NCBI RefSeq assembly: GCF_050563535.1
Contig: NZ_JBNXUO010000015.1
Coordinates: forward strand, 53,121 to 117,120
Source of the DNA: Falsiroseomonas sp050563535
GTDB lineage: Bacteria > Pseudomonadota > Alphaproteobacteria > Acetobacterales > Acetobacteraceae
DNA: 64,000 nt
Direction of reading: 5' to 3'
A program made the translations under genes and the position numbers. How positions within the stretch are numbered: the first letter of the stretch is position 1; every line of letters begins with the position of its first letter. The notes under the pieces are model-generated. The model searched no databases. It had not been told where the DNA came from and saw nothing but the letters and a program-made list of their open reading frames with translations. This document shows, piece by piece, positions 25,109 through 34,155 of this stretch.

Positions 25109-26644
25109 ATGACCGCGCGTGCCAGTTCCGTCCGCCGCAGGCTTGCGCGCGTGATGCTGTTCGCGGCGCTGCCGGTGCTGCTGCTGGCGGCGGCAGGCAG
25201 CGTCTCGTTCTGGCGCATCGGCCTCGGCCGCGCCCTGGCCGATGTCGCGGCCGAGCGCGACCGGACGGTCGCCATCAACATGGCCGCCATCGACTCGGCC
25301 GCGGCGCTCCTGCGTGGCCTGGCGCTGGCGCTGGAGGCGGACCCGGAGGCCTGCGCGCAGGTCCTGTCGGTCGCAGCGTCGGGCGACCTGCATCTTTCCC
25401 TCCACGATGCCACCGGACGCGCACCTTGCGCGATGCCCGGCGGCGACGGCGCGGCCGCCACGGCGGCGCCCGCGCTGGTGCTGACCCAGCCCGCCGCGGG
25501 CGGCACCCTGCGTGCCGTGCTCGCGCCCCGCGCCGGCAGGCCGGATGCGCTGCACTGGCTGTTCGACGATGCCGGGCGGAAGCGCGGCTTCGGCCCCCTT
25601 CCCGTCCCCGCGGACCCGCCCGCGCCACAAGGGAACGACGCGTTCGAGGCGATGGCCGGCGACGGCACCGCGCTGCTGGTCGCGACGGGCGAGCTGACGC
25701 CGGGCATCGGCATCGCGGTCGCGCTGCCGGCCGCGCCGCTGCGCCGGACGGCGCTGCGCCTGGCGCTGCTGCACTTCGCCGAGATCGTCGCGCTGCTGGC
25801 GTTCAGCGGAACCGCCGTCCTGGTCGGCACCACCCGGGCCGTGACGACGCCGCTGCGCGGCCTGCGCGACGCGGTGATGGGCTGGAGGGCAGGCGCGCCC
25901 GACCTCGACATCCCTGACGAGGGGCGGATGCCCGCCGAGATGCGCGACCTTGCCGCCAGCATCCGCGACGCGAGGGAGACGCTGGCGCGGCGCGAGACGG
26001 AGCTGCGCGCCGCGATCGGCCGGGCCGAGCTGCTGGCGGGCGAGGTGCACCACCGCGTGAAGAACAACCTGCAGACCGTCAGCAGCCTCCTGGCGCTGCA
26101 GGCCCATCGCGTCGCCGACCCGGCGGCGCGGAACGAGTTCGAGGCGGCGCGCGACCGCGTCGGCGCGCTGGCGACGCTGCACCGCCACCTCTACGCCCAG
26201 CACGACCCCGAGGCGATCGACCTCGCCGCCTTCATCGGGGAACTCGGCGCGCAGCTTTTCGCGGCGGTCGGCGAGAGGCCGGGGCGGCGCATCGCGCTGC
26301 ACGTCGCCGCCCCGGCGCTGCGGCTTTCGACGGACCAGGCCGTGCCGCTGGCGCTCGTCATCACCGAAGCGGTGGCGGATGCGCTGCGCCAGGGCTTCTC
26401 CGAAGCGCGCCACGGACGCATCTGCATCACGCTGGAGGCGACCGGCGACCAGGCGAGCCTCGTGATCGAGGATGACGGCGCCCTGCCACGCGCGCCGGAC
26501 CCGCTGCGGGCGATGCTGCTGCGCGGGCTCGGCCGGCAGCTCGGCGGGGAGATGCGGGTGGAAGGCGGGCGCGTGGCGCTGACCTTCCGGCTGCGCCCCG
26601 CCGCCTCCCGCCCGCCGCCTTCGGTCAGCCCGCCAAGGGCTTGA
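25109..26644 (+). CDS. Membrane sensor histidine kinase, HisKA_2 family, with degenerate ATP site
   Basis: Probable input kinase for PhyR. The 511 residues have a first membrane segment (about 14-36), a periplasmic sensor region (about 40-210), a second membrane segment (about 217-240), a HAMP-like linker and coiled coil, and the HisKA_2 phosphorylation box EVHHRVKNNLQ with His315. In the ATPase domain, the N-box Asn is Asp424 (ITEAVADALRQGF), and the second Gly of the DxGxG motif is Leu459. These changes could weaken ATP binding. The gene starts 25 bases after nepR, which supports a joint role. It could be an active kinase with an unusual site, or a phosphatase or pseudokinase. Confidence 0.88.
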   Translation: MTARASSVRRRLARVMLFAALPVLLLAAAGSVSFWRIGLGRALADVAAERDRTVAINMAAIDSAAALLRGLALALEADPEACAQVLSVAASGDLHLSLHDATGRAPCAMPGGDGAAATAAPALVLTQPAAGGTLRAVLAPRAGRPDALHWLFDDAGRKRGFGPLPVPADPPAPQGNDAFEAMAGDGTALLVATGELTPGIGIAVALPAAPLRRTALRLALLHFAEIVALLAFSGTAVLVGTTRAVTTPLRGLRDAVMGWRAGAPDLDIPDEGRMPAEMRDLAASIRDARETLARRETELRAAIGRAELLAGEVHHRVKNNLQTVSSLLALQAHRVADPAARNEFEAARDRVGALATLHRHLYAQHDPEAIDLAAFIGELGAQLFAAVGERPGRRIALHVAAPALRLSTDQAVPLALVITEAVADALRQGFSEARHGRICITLEATGDQASLVIEDDGALPRAPDPLRAMLLRGLGRQLGGEMRVEGGRVALTFRLRPAASRPPPSVSPPRA

Positions 26645-26666
26645 CGCCGGGCATCATACCGGCCCC

Positions 26667-26688
26667 ATGAAGTGCTGACGCACTTCAT
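26667..26688. repeat. Perfect 9-bp inverted repeat in a hairpin-rich convergent gap
   Basis: ATGAAGTGC and GCACTTCAT flank the 4-base loop TGAC. The 157-base gap between the kinase and leuA stop codons holds this stem and then several GC-rich snap-back sequences. It may end transcription from both sides, or be a dispersed extragenic repeat. No T-tract follows. Confidence 0.5.
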
Positions 26689-26801
26689 GCTTCAAACGCC
26701 AGCGCGCCTCCGGCGCTCGGCTTCGCCGCATCGACGGCGGCGCCCGTTCGGTCGCCCGGCCCGCTTCGCCGGCCGCAGGTCGGGACTTCGTGAGCCGGGA
26801 A

Positions 26802-28388
26802 TCAGGCGGCCGAGACCTCGGCCGGTGCCGTCCGCTCGCGCTTGACCAGCAGCTTGTTCAGCGCGTGCACATAGGCGCGGGCGGAGGCGACGATGGTGTC
26901 GATGTCCGCGCCCTGGCCGTCCACCAGCTTGCCGCCCTCCTCCAGCCGCACGGTGACGCGTGCCTGGGCGTCGGTGCCGCCGGTGACGTTCTGCACGGCG
27001 TAGAGCTTCAAGTTCACGTCGTGCGGGAAGGCCTGGCGCAGCGCGTTGAAGGTGGCGTCCACGCCGCCGTCGCCGCCGGCCACGCCCTCTCGCACCGCGC
27101 CGTCCACCTCGAGCGCGATGGAGGCGATCGGGCGCGTGTGCATGCCGGTCGAGACCGAAAGCCCGGTCAGGCGGATGCGGTCGTTGCCGCTGCCGCGCAC
27201 CACCTCGTCATCGACCAGCGCGACCACGTCCTCGTCGTAGACGACCTTCTTCTTGTCGGCGAGGTCCTTGAACCGCTTGAAGGCGTCGTTCAGCGCGTTG
27301 TCGCCGAGTTCGTAGCCCAGCGCCTTCAGCTTGTCGCGGAACGCCGCGCGGCCGGAATGCTTGCCGAGCACGAGCGAGGAGTTGGACCAGCCGACGCTCT
27401 CCGGCGTCATGATCTCGTAGGTGGAGGCGTCCTTCAGCACGCCGTCCTGGTGGATGCCCGATTCGTGGGCGAAGGCGTTGCGGCCGACGATCGCCTTGTT
27501 GGGCTGCACGTCGAAGCCGGTGATGGTCGCCAGCAGGCGAGAGGTGCGGAGGATGCTCGGCGTCTTCACGCCGTTCTTCACCGGCACCGCGTCGTGGCGC
27601 GTGCGCAGCGCCATGACGATCTCCTCGAGGCTGGCATTGCCCGCGCGTTCGCCGATGCCGTTGATGGTGCACTCCACCTGCCGCACGCCCGCGCGGATCG
27701 CGGCCAGCGTGTTGGCGACGGCGAGGCCGAGGTCGTTGTGGTTGTGGGTGGAGAGGATCACGCGGTCCGCGCCGGGCACGCGTTCGCGCACCGTGGTGAA
27801 GATGCGGTGCATGTCCTCCGGGACCGCGTAGCCCACGGTGTCGGGGATGTTGATGGTGGTGGCGCCGGCCCTGATCGCGGCCTCGACGCAGCGGCAGAGG
27901 AAGTCGATCTCGGTCCGCGTGCCGTCCTCGGCCGACCACTCGACGTCGTCGGTCGCGTTGCGCGCGGCGGTGACGGAAGCGGTGACGAGTTCCAGCACCG
28001 CCTCCGGCTCCATCCGCAGCTTGACGCGCATGTGCAGCGGGCTGGTGGAGACGAAGGTGTGGATGCGGCCGCGGGCGGCGGGCCGGATGGCTTCCGCCGC
28101 GCGGGCGATGTCGCCCGGCGCGGTGCGCGCCAGGCCGCAGACCACCGGCCCGTCCTTCGCGAATCGCTGCGCGATGGAACGCACGCTCTCGAAGTCGCCG
28201 ATGGAGGCGATGGGGAAGCCGGCTTCCAGCACGTCGGCGCCGAGTTCGGCCAGCGCCTCGGCCATGCGCAGCTTCTCCTCGAGGTTCATGGAGAAGCCGG
28301 GCGATTGTTCGCCGTCGCGCAGCGTGGTGTCGAAGATGATGATGCGGTCGGGGTCCATCGCCCCGAAGGACGGATGAGTGACGGTCAT
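26802..28388 (-). CDS. leuA: 2-isopropylmalate synthase
   Basis: First committed enzyme of leucine synthesis: joins 2-ketoisovalerate and acetyl-CoA. The 528 residues have the TIM barrel starting IIIFDTTLRDGEQSPGFSMN, the metal-binding HNHNDLG, GIGERAGNASLEEIVMAL, and the C-terminal LeuA dimer/regulatory domain (about 380-515) that binds leucine as feedback inhibitor (STGMHTRPIASI, GGDGGVDATFNALRQAF). A Leu-rich leader peptide and alternative hairpins lie upstream. The ATG at 28388 or the Met at residue 11 could both serve as start. Confidence 0.96.
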   Translation of the reverse strand: MTVTHPSFGAMDPDRIIIFDTTLRDGEQSPGFSMNLEEKLRMAEALAELGADVLEAGFPIASIGDFESVRSIAQRFAKDGPVVCGLARTAPGDIARAAEAIRPAARGRIHTFVSTSPLHMRVKLRMEPEAVLELVTASVTAARNATDDVEWSAEDGTRTEIDFLCRCVEAAIRAGATTINIPDTVGYAVPEDMHRIFTTVRERVPGADRVILSTHNHNDLGLAVANTLAAIRAGVRQVECTINGIGERAGNASLEEIVMALRTRHDAVPVKNGVKTPSILRTSRLLATITGFDVQPNKAIVGRNAFAHESGIHQDGVLKDASTYEIMTPESVGWSNSSLVLGKHSGRAAFRDKLKALGYELGDNALNDAFKRFKDLADKKKVVYDEDVVALVDDEVVRGSGNDRIRLTGLSVSTGMHTRPIASIALEVDGAVREGVAGGDGGVDATFNALRQAFPHDVNLKLYAVQNVTGGTDAQARVTVRLEEGGKLVDGQGADIDTIVASARAYVHALNKLLVKRERTAPAEVSAA

Positions 28389-28411
28389 GCTGGGCTTCCT
28401 TCGGATCTCGT

Positions 28412-28478
28412 TCAGCCGGCCTCTGCGGGCGCGCCGCGCCCCGGATCCCCCTGAGCGGTGCCGGCTGAGGTCAGCCGG
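28412..28478 (-). promoter_or_regulatory. Attenuator-like alternative hairpins before leuA
   Basis: Read on the minus strand, segment 1 (28478-28471), segment 2 (28468-28460) and segment 3 (28420-28412) follow the leader stop codon. Segments 1 and 3 carry the same sequence CCGGCTGA, and segment 2 is TCAGCCGG(C). So 1:2 (8 pairs) and 2:3 (9 pairs) are mutually exclusive. This is the arrangement expected of ribosome-mediated attenuation. There is no U-tract after the 2:3 stem, so the mode of termination is unclear. Confidence 0.6.
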
Positions 28479-28481
28479 GCG

Positions 28482-28589
28482 TCACGCCCAGGGGCGGCGA
28501 AGTCGAAGGAGCAGGCCGAGGGGCGCGCGCAGCGGCAGGCCGCCCTTGCGGGCGGCATGAGGCACGGTGCGGGGCGCGCGGGGCGTCAT
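28482..28589 (-). CDS. Leucine leader peptide upstream of leuA
   Basis: A 35-residue open frame (ATG 28589 to TGA 28482) with seven Leu, four in the run LGLLLRL, and ending RLRRPWA. The Leu-rich part is at the C-terminal end, immediately before the alternative hairpins, so a ribosome stalled for leucyl-tRNA would sit over the start of the regulatory structure. Leader peptides of this kind are known or predicted for branched-chain amino acid genes of alpha- and gammaproteobacteria. The gene is too short to judge by codon use. The start is not certain; in-frame GTG and CTG codons further in could also serve. Confidence 0.65.
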   Translation of the reverse strand: MTPRAPRTVPHAARKGGLPLRAPLGLLLRLRRPWA

Positions 28590-28780
28590 CACGCGGGCAA
28601 GCTAGCCGCGCGGGCGGTGGGCCGCAAGCGCCGCGTGATACCGGCCATGCCCCGGGCCCGGCCCGCGGCGCAAGGTCGGAACCTTCCGGATCGCATCAGG
28701 GCGCCGATGAAGTTTCCGGTCACAACCTTTCCATACGGTCACTGCCGCGAGTCCCCTTCCATCGTCCAGGATCCCCGCCC

Positions 28781-30802
28781 ATGCAGTTCCTGACGCGCCG
28801 GCTCTCCATCCCCTGGCGCCTCCACCTGATCACCCTCTCGGCCGTGATTGGCCTGGTGGCCATGGCGCTCGTCGCCGCCACGATGCACGGCCGTGCGCTG
28901 GAGGCCGACCGCGTCTCCACCCTCCGCAGCATGGTGGAAGCGGCCACCGGTATCGCTGCCCGCTACGAGGGCGAGGCCCGCGCCGGCCGCCTCGGCGCGG
29001 AGCAGGCGCAGCGCCTCGCCCTCGATGCGATCAAGGCGATCCGCTACCAGGGCCAGGAATACATCTGGGTGAACGACATGACCCCGCGGATGGTCATGCA
29101 CCCCTTCCGGCCCGACCTCGACGGGCAGGACGTCGCGGAACTGCGGGACCCGACGGGGCTGCGGCTTTTCGTGGCCTTCGTCGACACGGTGCGGCGCGGG
29201 GGCTCCGGCACCGTCGGCTATCTCTGGCCGCGCCCCGGCGCCAACCAGGCGAGCGCGTCGGCGGTGGAGAAGCTGTCCTTCGTGCAGGGCTTCGCGCCCT
29301 GGGGCTGGGTGATCGGCACCGGGGTCTATGTGGACGACCTGCGTGCGGCGCAGCGCGCGGCGCTGGTGCAGGGACTGGTCGCGGCCGCGATCGCCGCGGG
29401 GCTCATGCTGCTGCTGGCGACGCTGATCGCGCGCGGCATCACACGCCCGCTGGCCGCCACCACGCAGGCGACGGCGGCGATGGCGGCAGGCGACCTCGCC
29501 AGCCCGGTGCCGGGGCAGGACCGGGGCGACGAGCTCGGCCTGCTGGCCCGCGCGCTGGAAGGCTTCCGCACCGACGGGCTGGAGAAGCGGCGCCTTGAAG
29601 CCGTGGCGGCGCAGGACCGCGCGGCGCGGGACCGGCGCCAGGCCGCCATGGACCGGCACACGCAGGAATTCGGCACCTCGATCTCCGGCGTCATGGGCTC
29701 GCTCTCCGCCTCGGCGGGGACGATGCGCAAGGCGGCCGACGACATGGCGGCCGCGGTGGAGCGCACGCGCGCCGGTTCCGCCACCACCGCGGGCGGCGCG
29801 GAGGAGAGCGCGCGCAACCTCACCTCGGTCGCGGCCGCGACCGAGGAACTGACCGCGAGCGTCGCCGAGATCGCCCACCAGGCCGGCCGCGCCGCCGCCA
29901 CGGCGCGCGAGGCGGTGGCCCGCGCCGATGCCACCGACGGCAAGGTGCGCAGCCTGTCCGAGGCCGCGGGGCAGATCGGCGAGGTGGTGCGCCTGATCGC
30001 CGACATCGCCGGGCAGACCAACCTCCTCGCGCTCAACGCCACGATCGAGGCGGCGCGGGCGGGCGAGGCGGGCAAGGGCTTCGCGGTGGTGGCGAGCGAG
30101 GTGAAGGCGCTGGCCGCGCAGACCGCGAAGGCGACGCAGGACATCGGCGCGCAGATCGGCGCCATCCAGTCCGCCACGACCGAGGCGGTGGGCGCGATGC
30201 AGGACGTCTCGGCCGCCGTCGGCCGGATGCACGAGGTGGCCACCGCCATCGCCGCCGCGGTCGAGGAACAGGGCGCCGCCACGCGGGAGATCGCGGAGAG
30301 CGTCCAGACCGTCGCCGGCCAGACCGGCCAGGCGACGGCCGCGATGCGCGAGGTCGCGGATGCGGCGGAAGGCGCGGGCGGGGCCAGCCGCAGCGTGCTC
30401 GGCGTCGCGACCGAGATCGGCACCGTCGCGGCGACGCTGCGGGAGGAGGTGGACCACTTCCTCGGCTCCATGCGCACCGAGGCCGGCGAGGCCCGGCGCT
30501 ACGAACGCATCCCCGGCCGCCAGGCGGAGGCGCTGCTGCGCCATGCCGGCGCGGCGGAGCGGCGCGTGGTCATCCGCGACATCTCGCGCGGGGGCGTGGC
30601 GCTGGAATGCGACCTCGCCCTCGATGCGGGGACCGAGCTGCGGCTGACGCTGCCCGGCGGGCAGGCGCCGGTGATGGCCCGCGTGGTGCGCGCCGCGGAC
30701 CGCCTGCTGGCCCTCGCCTTCCGCCAGGATGGCGCGACGCTGGCGCAGGTGGACCGGGCCCTCGACCTCATCGCGCGCGGGGACCGCGCCCGCGCGGCCT
30801 GA
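28781..30802 (+). CDS. Methyl-accepting chemotaxis protein with single Cache and C-terminal PilZ domain
   Basis: A transmembrane chemoreceptor of 673 residues. Membrane segments are at about 15-37 and 193-217. Between them is an sCache_2 sensor (YQGQEYIWVNDMTPRMVMHP and GFAPWGWVIGTGVYVDD). A HAMP domain and the signalling hairpin follow (about 300-565; tip region IADIAGQTNLLALNATIEAARAGEAGKGFAVVASEVKALA). The last 100 residues form a PilZ domain with RRYER (572-576) and DISRGG (about 599), the c-di-GMP binding motifs. No che genes are near. The architecture suggests that c-di-GMP tunes the receptor. Confidence 0.93.
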   Translation: MQFLTRRLSIPWRLHLITLSAVIGLVAMALVAATMHGRALEADRVSTLRSMVEAATGIAARYEGEARAGRLGAEQAQRLALDAIKAIRYQGQEYIWVNDMTPRMVMHPFRPDLDGQDVAELRDPTGLRLFVAFVDTVRRGGSGTVGYLWPRPGANQASASAVEKLSFVQGFAPWGWVIGTGVYVDDLRAAQRAALVQGLVAAAIAAGLMLLLATLIARGITRPLAATTQATAAMAAGDLASPVPGQDRGDELGLLARALEGFRTDGLEKRRLEAVAAQDRAARDRRQAAMDRHTQEFGTSISGVMGSLSASAGTMRKAADDMAAAVERTRAGSATTAGGAEESARNLTSVAAATEELTASVAEIAHQAGRAAATAREAVARADATDGKVRSLSEAAGQIGEVVRLIADIAGQTNLLALNATIEAARAGEAGKGFAVVASEVKALAAQTAKATQDIGAQIGAIQSATTEAVGAMQDVSAAVGRMHEVATAIAAAVEEQGAATREIAESVQTVAGQTGQATAAMREVADAAEGAGGASRSVLGVATEIGTVAATLREEVDHFLGSMRTEAGEARRYERIPGRQAEALLRHAGAAERRVVIRDISRGGVALECDLALDAGTELRLTLPGGQAPVMARVVRAADRLLALAFRQDGATLAQVDRALDLIARGDRARAA

Positions 30803-30806
30803 CGGC

Positions 30807-30847
30807 GGCACGGGCCGCGCGCCGCCCCCCGGCGCGCGGCCCGTGCC
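30807..30847. terminator. Perfect 18-bp hairpin between convergent genes
   Basis: Arms 30807-30824 and 30830-30847 are exact reverse complements around a 5-C loop. It lies between the chemoreceptor stop and the deacetylase stop and could serve both directions. No T-tract is present. Confidence 0.65.
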
Positions 30848-30848
30848 T

Positions 30849-31790
30849 TCATGCCGGCGGGTGGTGGTCCCACCAGTGGCGCGCGATGTCCGCGCGGCGG
30901 CAGACCCAGACCTCGTCGCGATGGGCGGCGACATGGGCGAGGAAGCGCTGCAGCGACCGCGCCCGGCCGGCGCGGCCGACCAGGCGGCAATGCAGCCCGA
31001 CCGACATCATCTTCGGGCTGCCCGCCCGTCCCTCCTCCAGCAGCAGGTCGAAGGCGTCGCGCAGGTGGCGCTCGAACCCGTCCGGGTCGCCGAAGCCGGG
31101 CGGCACGCTGAACTTCATGTCGTTGTTGTCGAGCGTGTAGGGGATGACCAAATGCGGCCTGCCCGCTGCCTGCACGTAGTGCGGCAGGTCGTCGTCATAG
31201 GCGTCGCTGTCGTAGAGGAAGCCGCCATGGCGCGCGACGAGCGTGCGGGTGCGCGGGCTGATGCGGCCGGTGTACCAGCCCACCGGGCGGGTGCCGGTCA
31301 GGCGGGTGATGGTCTCGACGCAGCGCGCGATCTCGGCGGCTTCCGTCGCCTCGTCCATCCGGTGGTAGTCGATCCAGCGCCAGGCATGGGACGCCACCTC
31401 GTGCCCCGCCTCGGCGAAGGCGCGCGCCGCGTCCGGGTTCAGTTCCAGCGCACGGCCCACGCCGTAGACGGTCAGCGGGAAGCCTTGCGCCGCGAACAGC
31501 CGCAGCACGCGCCATACGCCGGCGCGGGCGCCGAAGTCGAACTGGGATTCGACGGTGCGGTTGCGCTCACCGAGGATGGGCGTGCCGCCCGGGACCTCCT
31601 GCAGGTAGATCTCGCTGCCCGCATCGCCGTTCAGCACCGTGTTCTCGCCCCCCTCCTCGTAGTTCAGCACGAAGGAGAGGGCGAGCCGCGCGCCGCCCGG
31701 CCAGCGCGGGTCGGGCGGGTTGGGGCCATGGCCGCGGAAGTCGCGCGGATAATCGGTGCCGTCGTCGAGGATGTGCGGGGCCTGGCTCAT
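30849..31790 (-). CDS. puuE: Polysaccharide deacetylase family protein, PuuE (allantoinase) type
   Basis: A 313-residue NodB-fold hydrolase that matches the PuuE branch, which opens the hydantoin ring of allantoin in purine breakdown. Typical features are DYPRDFRGHGPNPPDPRWPGGARLALSFVLNYEEGGENTVLNGD at the N-terminus, the SHAWRWIDYH metal region, GWYTGRISPRTRTLV and LLYDSDAYDDDLPYW-like FLYDSDAYDDDLPHYV. The ATG beginning MSQAPHILDDG is preferred over one 12 codons earlier. The next gene upstream is a racemase-family protein, also common in hydantoin metabolism. Substrate specificity is inferred. Confidence 0.85.
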   Translation of the reverse strand: MSQAPHILDDGTDYPRDFRGHGPNPPDPRWPGGARLALSFVLNYEEGGENTVLNGDAGSEIYLQEVPGGTPILGERNRTVESQFDFGARAGVWRVLRLFAAQGFPLTVYGVGRALELNPDAARAFAEAGHEVASHAWRWIDYHRMDEATEAAEIARCVETITRLTGTRPVGWYTGRISPRTRTLVARHGGFLYDSDAYDDDLPHYVQAAGRPHLVIPYTLDNNDMKFSVPPGFGDPDGFERHLRDAFDLLLEEGRAGSPKMMSVGLHCRLVGRAGRARSLQRFLAHVAAHRDEVWVCRRADIARHWWDHHPPA

Positions 31791-31822
31791 GCCCCGCAGA
31801 GTGCCGGGCCGCCCGCCGCCCT

Positions 31823-32446
31823 TCAAGCGGCCGCGGCGGCCGCGGCCAGGCCGACCGGCGGGCTGGCCAGCGGCTTCCGGCCCTTCGACAGCGCGACCGC
31901 GCCGGTCATGCTGGCCTGGGCCAGCGCCACCTGCGCCGCGCCCTCGGCGAAGGCGGCATCGGCCGCTTCCGCGACGATGGCGTGGTAGCGCGCGGGATCG
32001 CCCGCGCGGAAGGCGGCCCAGGCACCGGGGACGAGCCGGACGTCGAGCGTGGCGCCGTGCCGGGCCGCGGCTTCGGCGAAGATGGCGCGGGTCGGCTCCA
32101 CCGTCGTCTCCACCGCGCAGAGCACGACGACACGCCCGCCGGAGCGGGTGGCTTCCTCGGCCAGCGCGGCGTCGACGCGCAGCACCGGCACGGGCGCCCT
32201 GGCGCGCGCCGCGCCGGGGCCGACGGTGGAGCAGGTGAGCAGCACGGCGTCCACGCCGGGCGTGGCCAGCGCCTCCAGCGCGGCGGCGGTGCGGGCGGCG
32301 ATGGCGTCCGTCAGGCCGCCCGCGGCCTCGGCATCCCGCAGCAGGTCCTCGCGCAGCGTGTGGGTCAGGGTGACGCCCGGCGGGCAGGCGGCGTCGAAGA
32401 CGGCGAGGTTGCCGGCGGCGGTGTGCAGGCAGGCGATGGTGGGCAT
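31823..32446 (-). CDS. Asp/Glu/hydantoin racemase superfamily protein
   Basis: A 207-residue protein of the aspartate/glutamate racemase fold. It has the first catalytic Cys in VDAVLLTCSTVGPGA, and a second half (VVVLCAVETTVEPTRAIF, then AEGAAQVALAQASMTG) where the second Cys position of classic racemases appears replaced by Ala (ALAQASM). One catalytic Cys may therefore be missing, which would fit a decarboxylase or isomerase rather than a two-base racemase. It precedes the PuuE-like gene in the same direction with about 30 bases between. Confidence 0.75.
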   Translation of the reverse strand: MPTIACLHTAAGNLAVFDAACPPGVTLTHTLREDLLRDAEAAGGLTDAIAARTAAALEALATPGVDAVLLTCSTVGPGAARARAPVPVLRVDAALAEEATRSGGRVVVLCAVETTVEPTRAIFAEAAARHGATLDVRLVPGAWAAFRAGDPARYHAIVAEAADAAFAEGAAQVALAQASMTGAVALSKGRKPLASPPVGLAAAAAAA

Positions 32447-32529
32447 GGCGCGTTCCTCCCGCGGACGAAGAAGGGCGGCAGGTTGCCCCGCCGCCCCCAT
32501 CGCTGTCGACGCCCGGCGGGGCGGCGCGG

Positions 32530-33546
<1,017 letters not shown>

Positions 33547-33582
33547 CTCTGGCGCACTCCCCTCTCTGGGTCTCTGGAAGAA

Positions 33583-34104
33583 CTAGGCGCTGAAGCCCCG
33601 TGGCCCGCGCGCGATGGCCACCGCGCCGGTGCGGCTCACCTCCGCCAGCCCGATGGGCCGCATCAGCGCGCAGAAGGCGTCGATCTTGTCGGCGTTGCCG
33701 GTCATCTCGAAGACGAAGCTCTCGGTCGTCGCGTCCACGACGCGGGCGCGGAAGGCATCCGCCAGGCGCAGCGCCTCCACCCGGTTGTCGCCCTTCCCCA
33801 CCACCTTGATGAGCGCAAGCTCCCGCGTCAGATGCGGGCCTTCGAGCGTGAGGTCGGACACCTTGTGGACCGGCACCAGCCTGTCGAGCTGCGCCTTGAT
33901 CTGCTCGATCACCATCTCGGTGCCCGAGGTGCAGACGGTGATGCGCGACAGGCGCCCCTCGTCGTCCACCGGCGCGACGGTCAGGCTGTCGATGTTGTAG
34001 CCGCGGCCGGAGAACAGGCCGATGACGCGGGCGAGCACGCCCGCCTCGTTCTCAACCAGCACCGCGATGGTCGCGGCGCGCATGGTGTTGCCGTTGTCGG
34101 CCAT
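33583..34104 (-). CDS. ilvN: Acetolactate synthase small (regulatory) subunit
   Basis: Binds valine and controls the catalytic subunit. The 173 residues have an N-terminal ACT domain (TIAVLVENEAGVLARVIGLFSGRGYNIDSLTVAPV) and the usual C-terminal domain (LALIKVVGKGDNRVEALRLADAFRARVVDATTESFVFEMTG region). It sits 51 bases after ilvB. Confidence 0.97.
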   Translation of the reverse strand: MADNGNTMRAATIAVLVENEAGVLARVIGLFSGRGYNIDSLTVAPVDDEGRLSRITVCTSGTEMVIEQIKAQLDRLVPVHKVSDLTLEGPHLTRELALIKVVGKGDNRVEALRLADAFRARVVDATTESFVFEMTGNADKIDAFCALMRPIGLAEVSRTGAVAIARGPRGFSA

Positions 34105-34155
34105 GGTCGTGGTCTTTCGGGCGCGAGGAAAGGAAGAAGGGGTCGGCGGCCTGGC

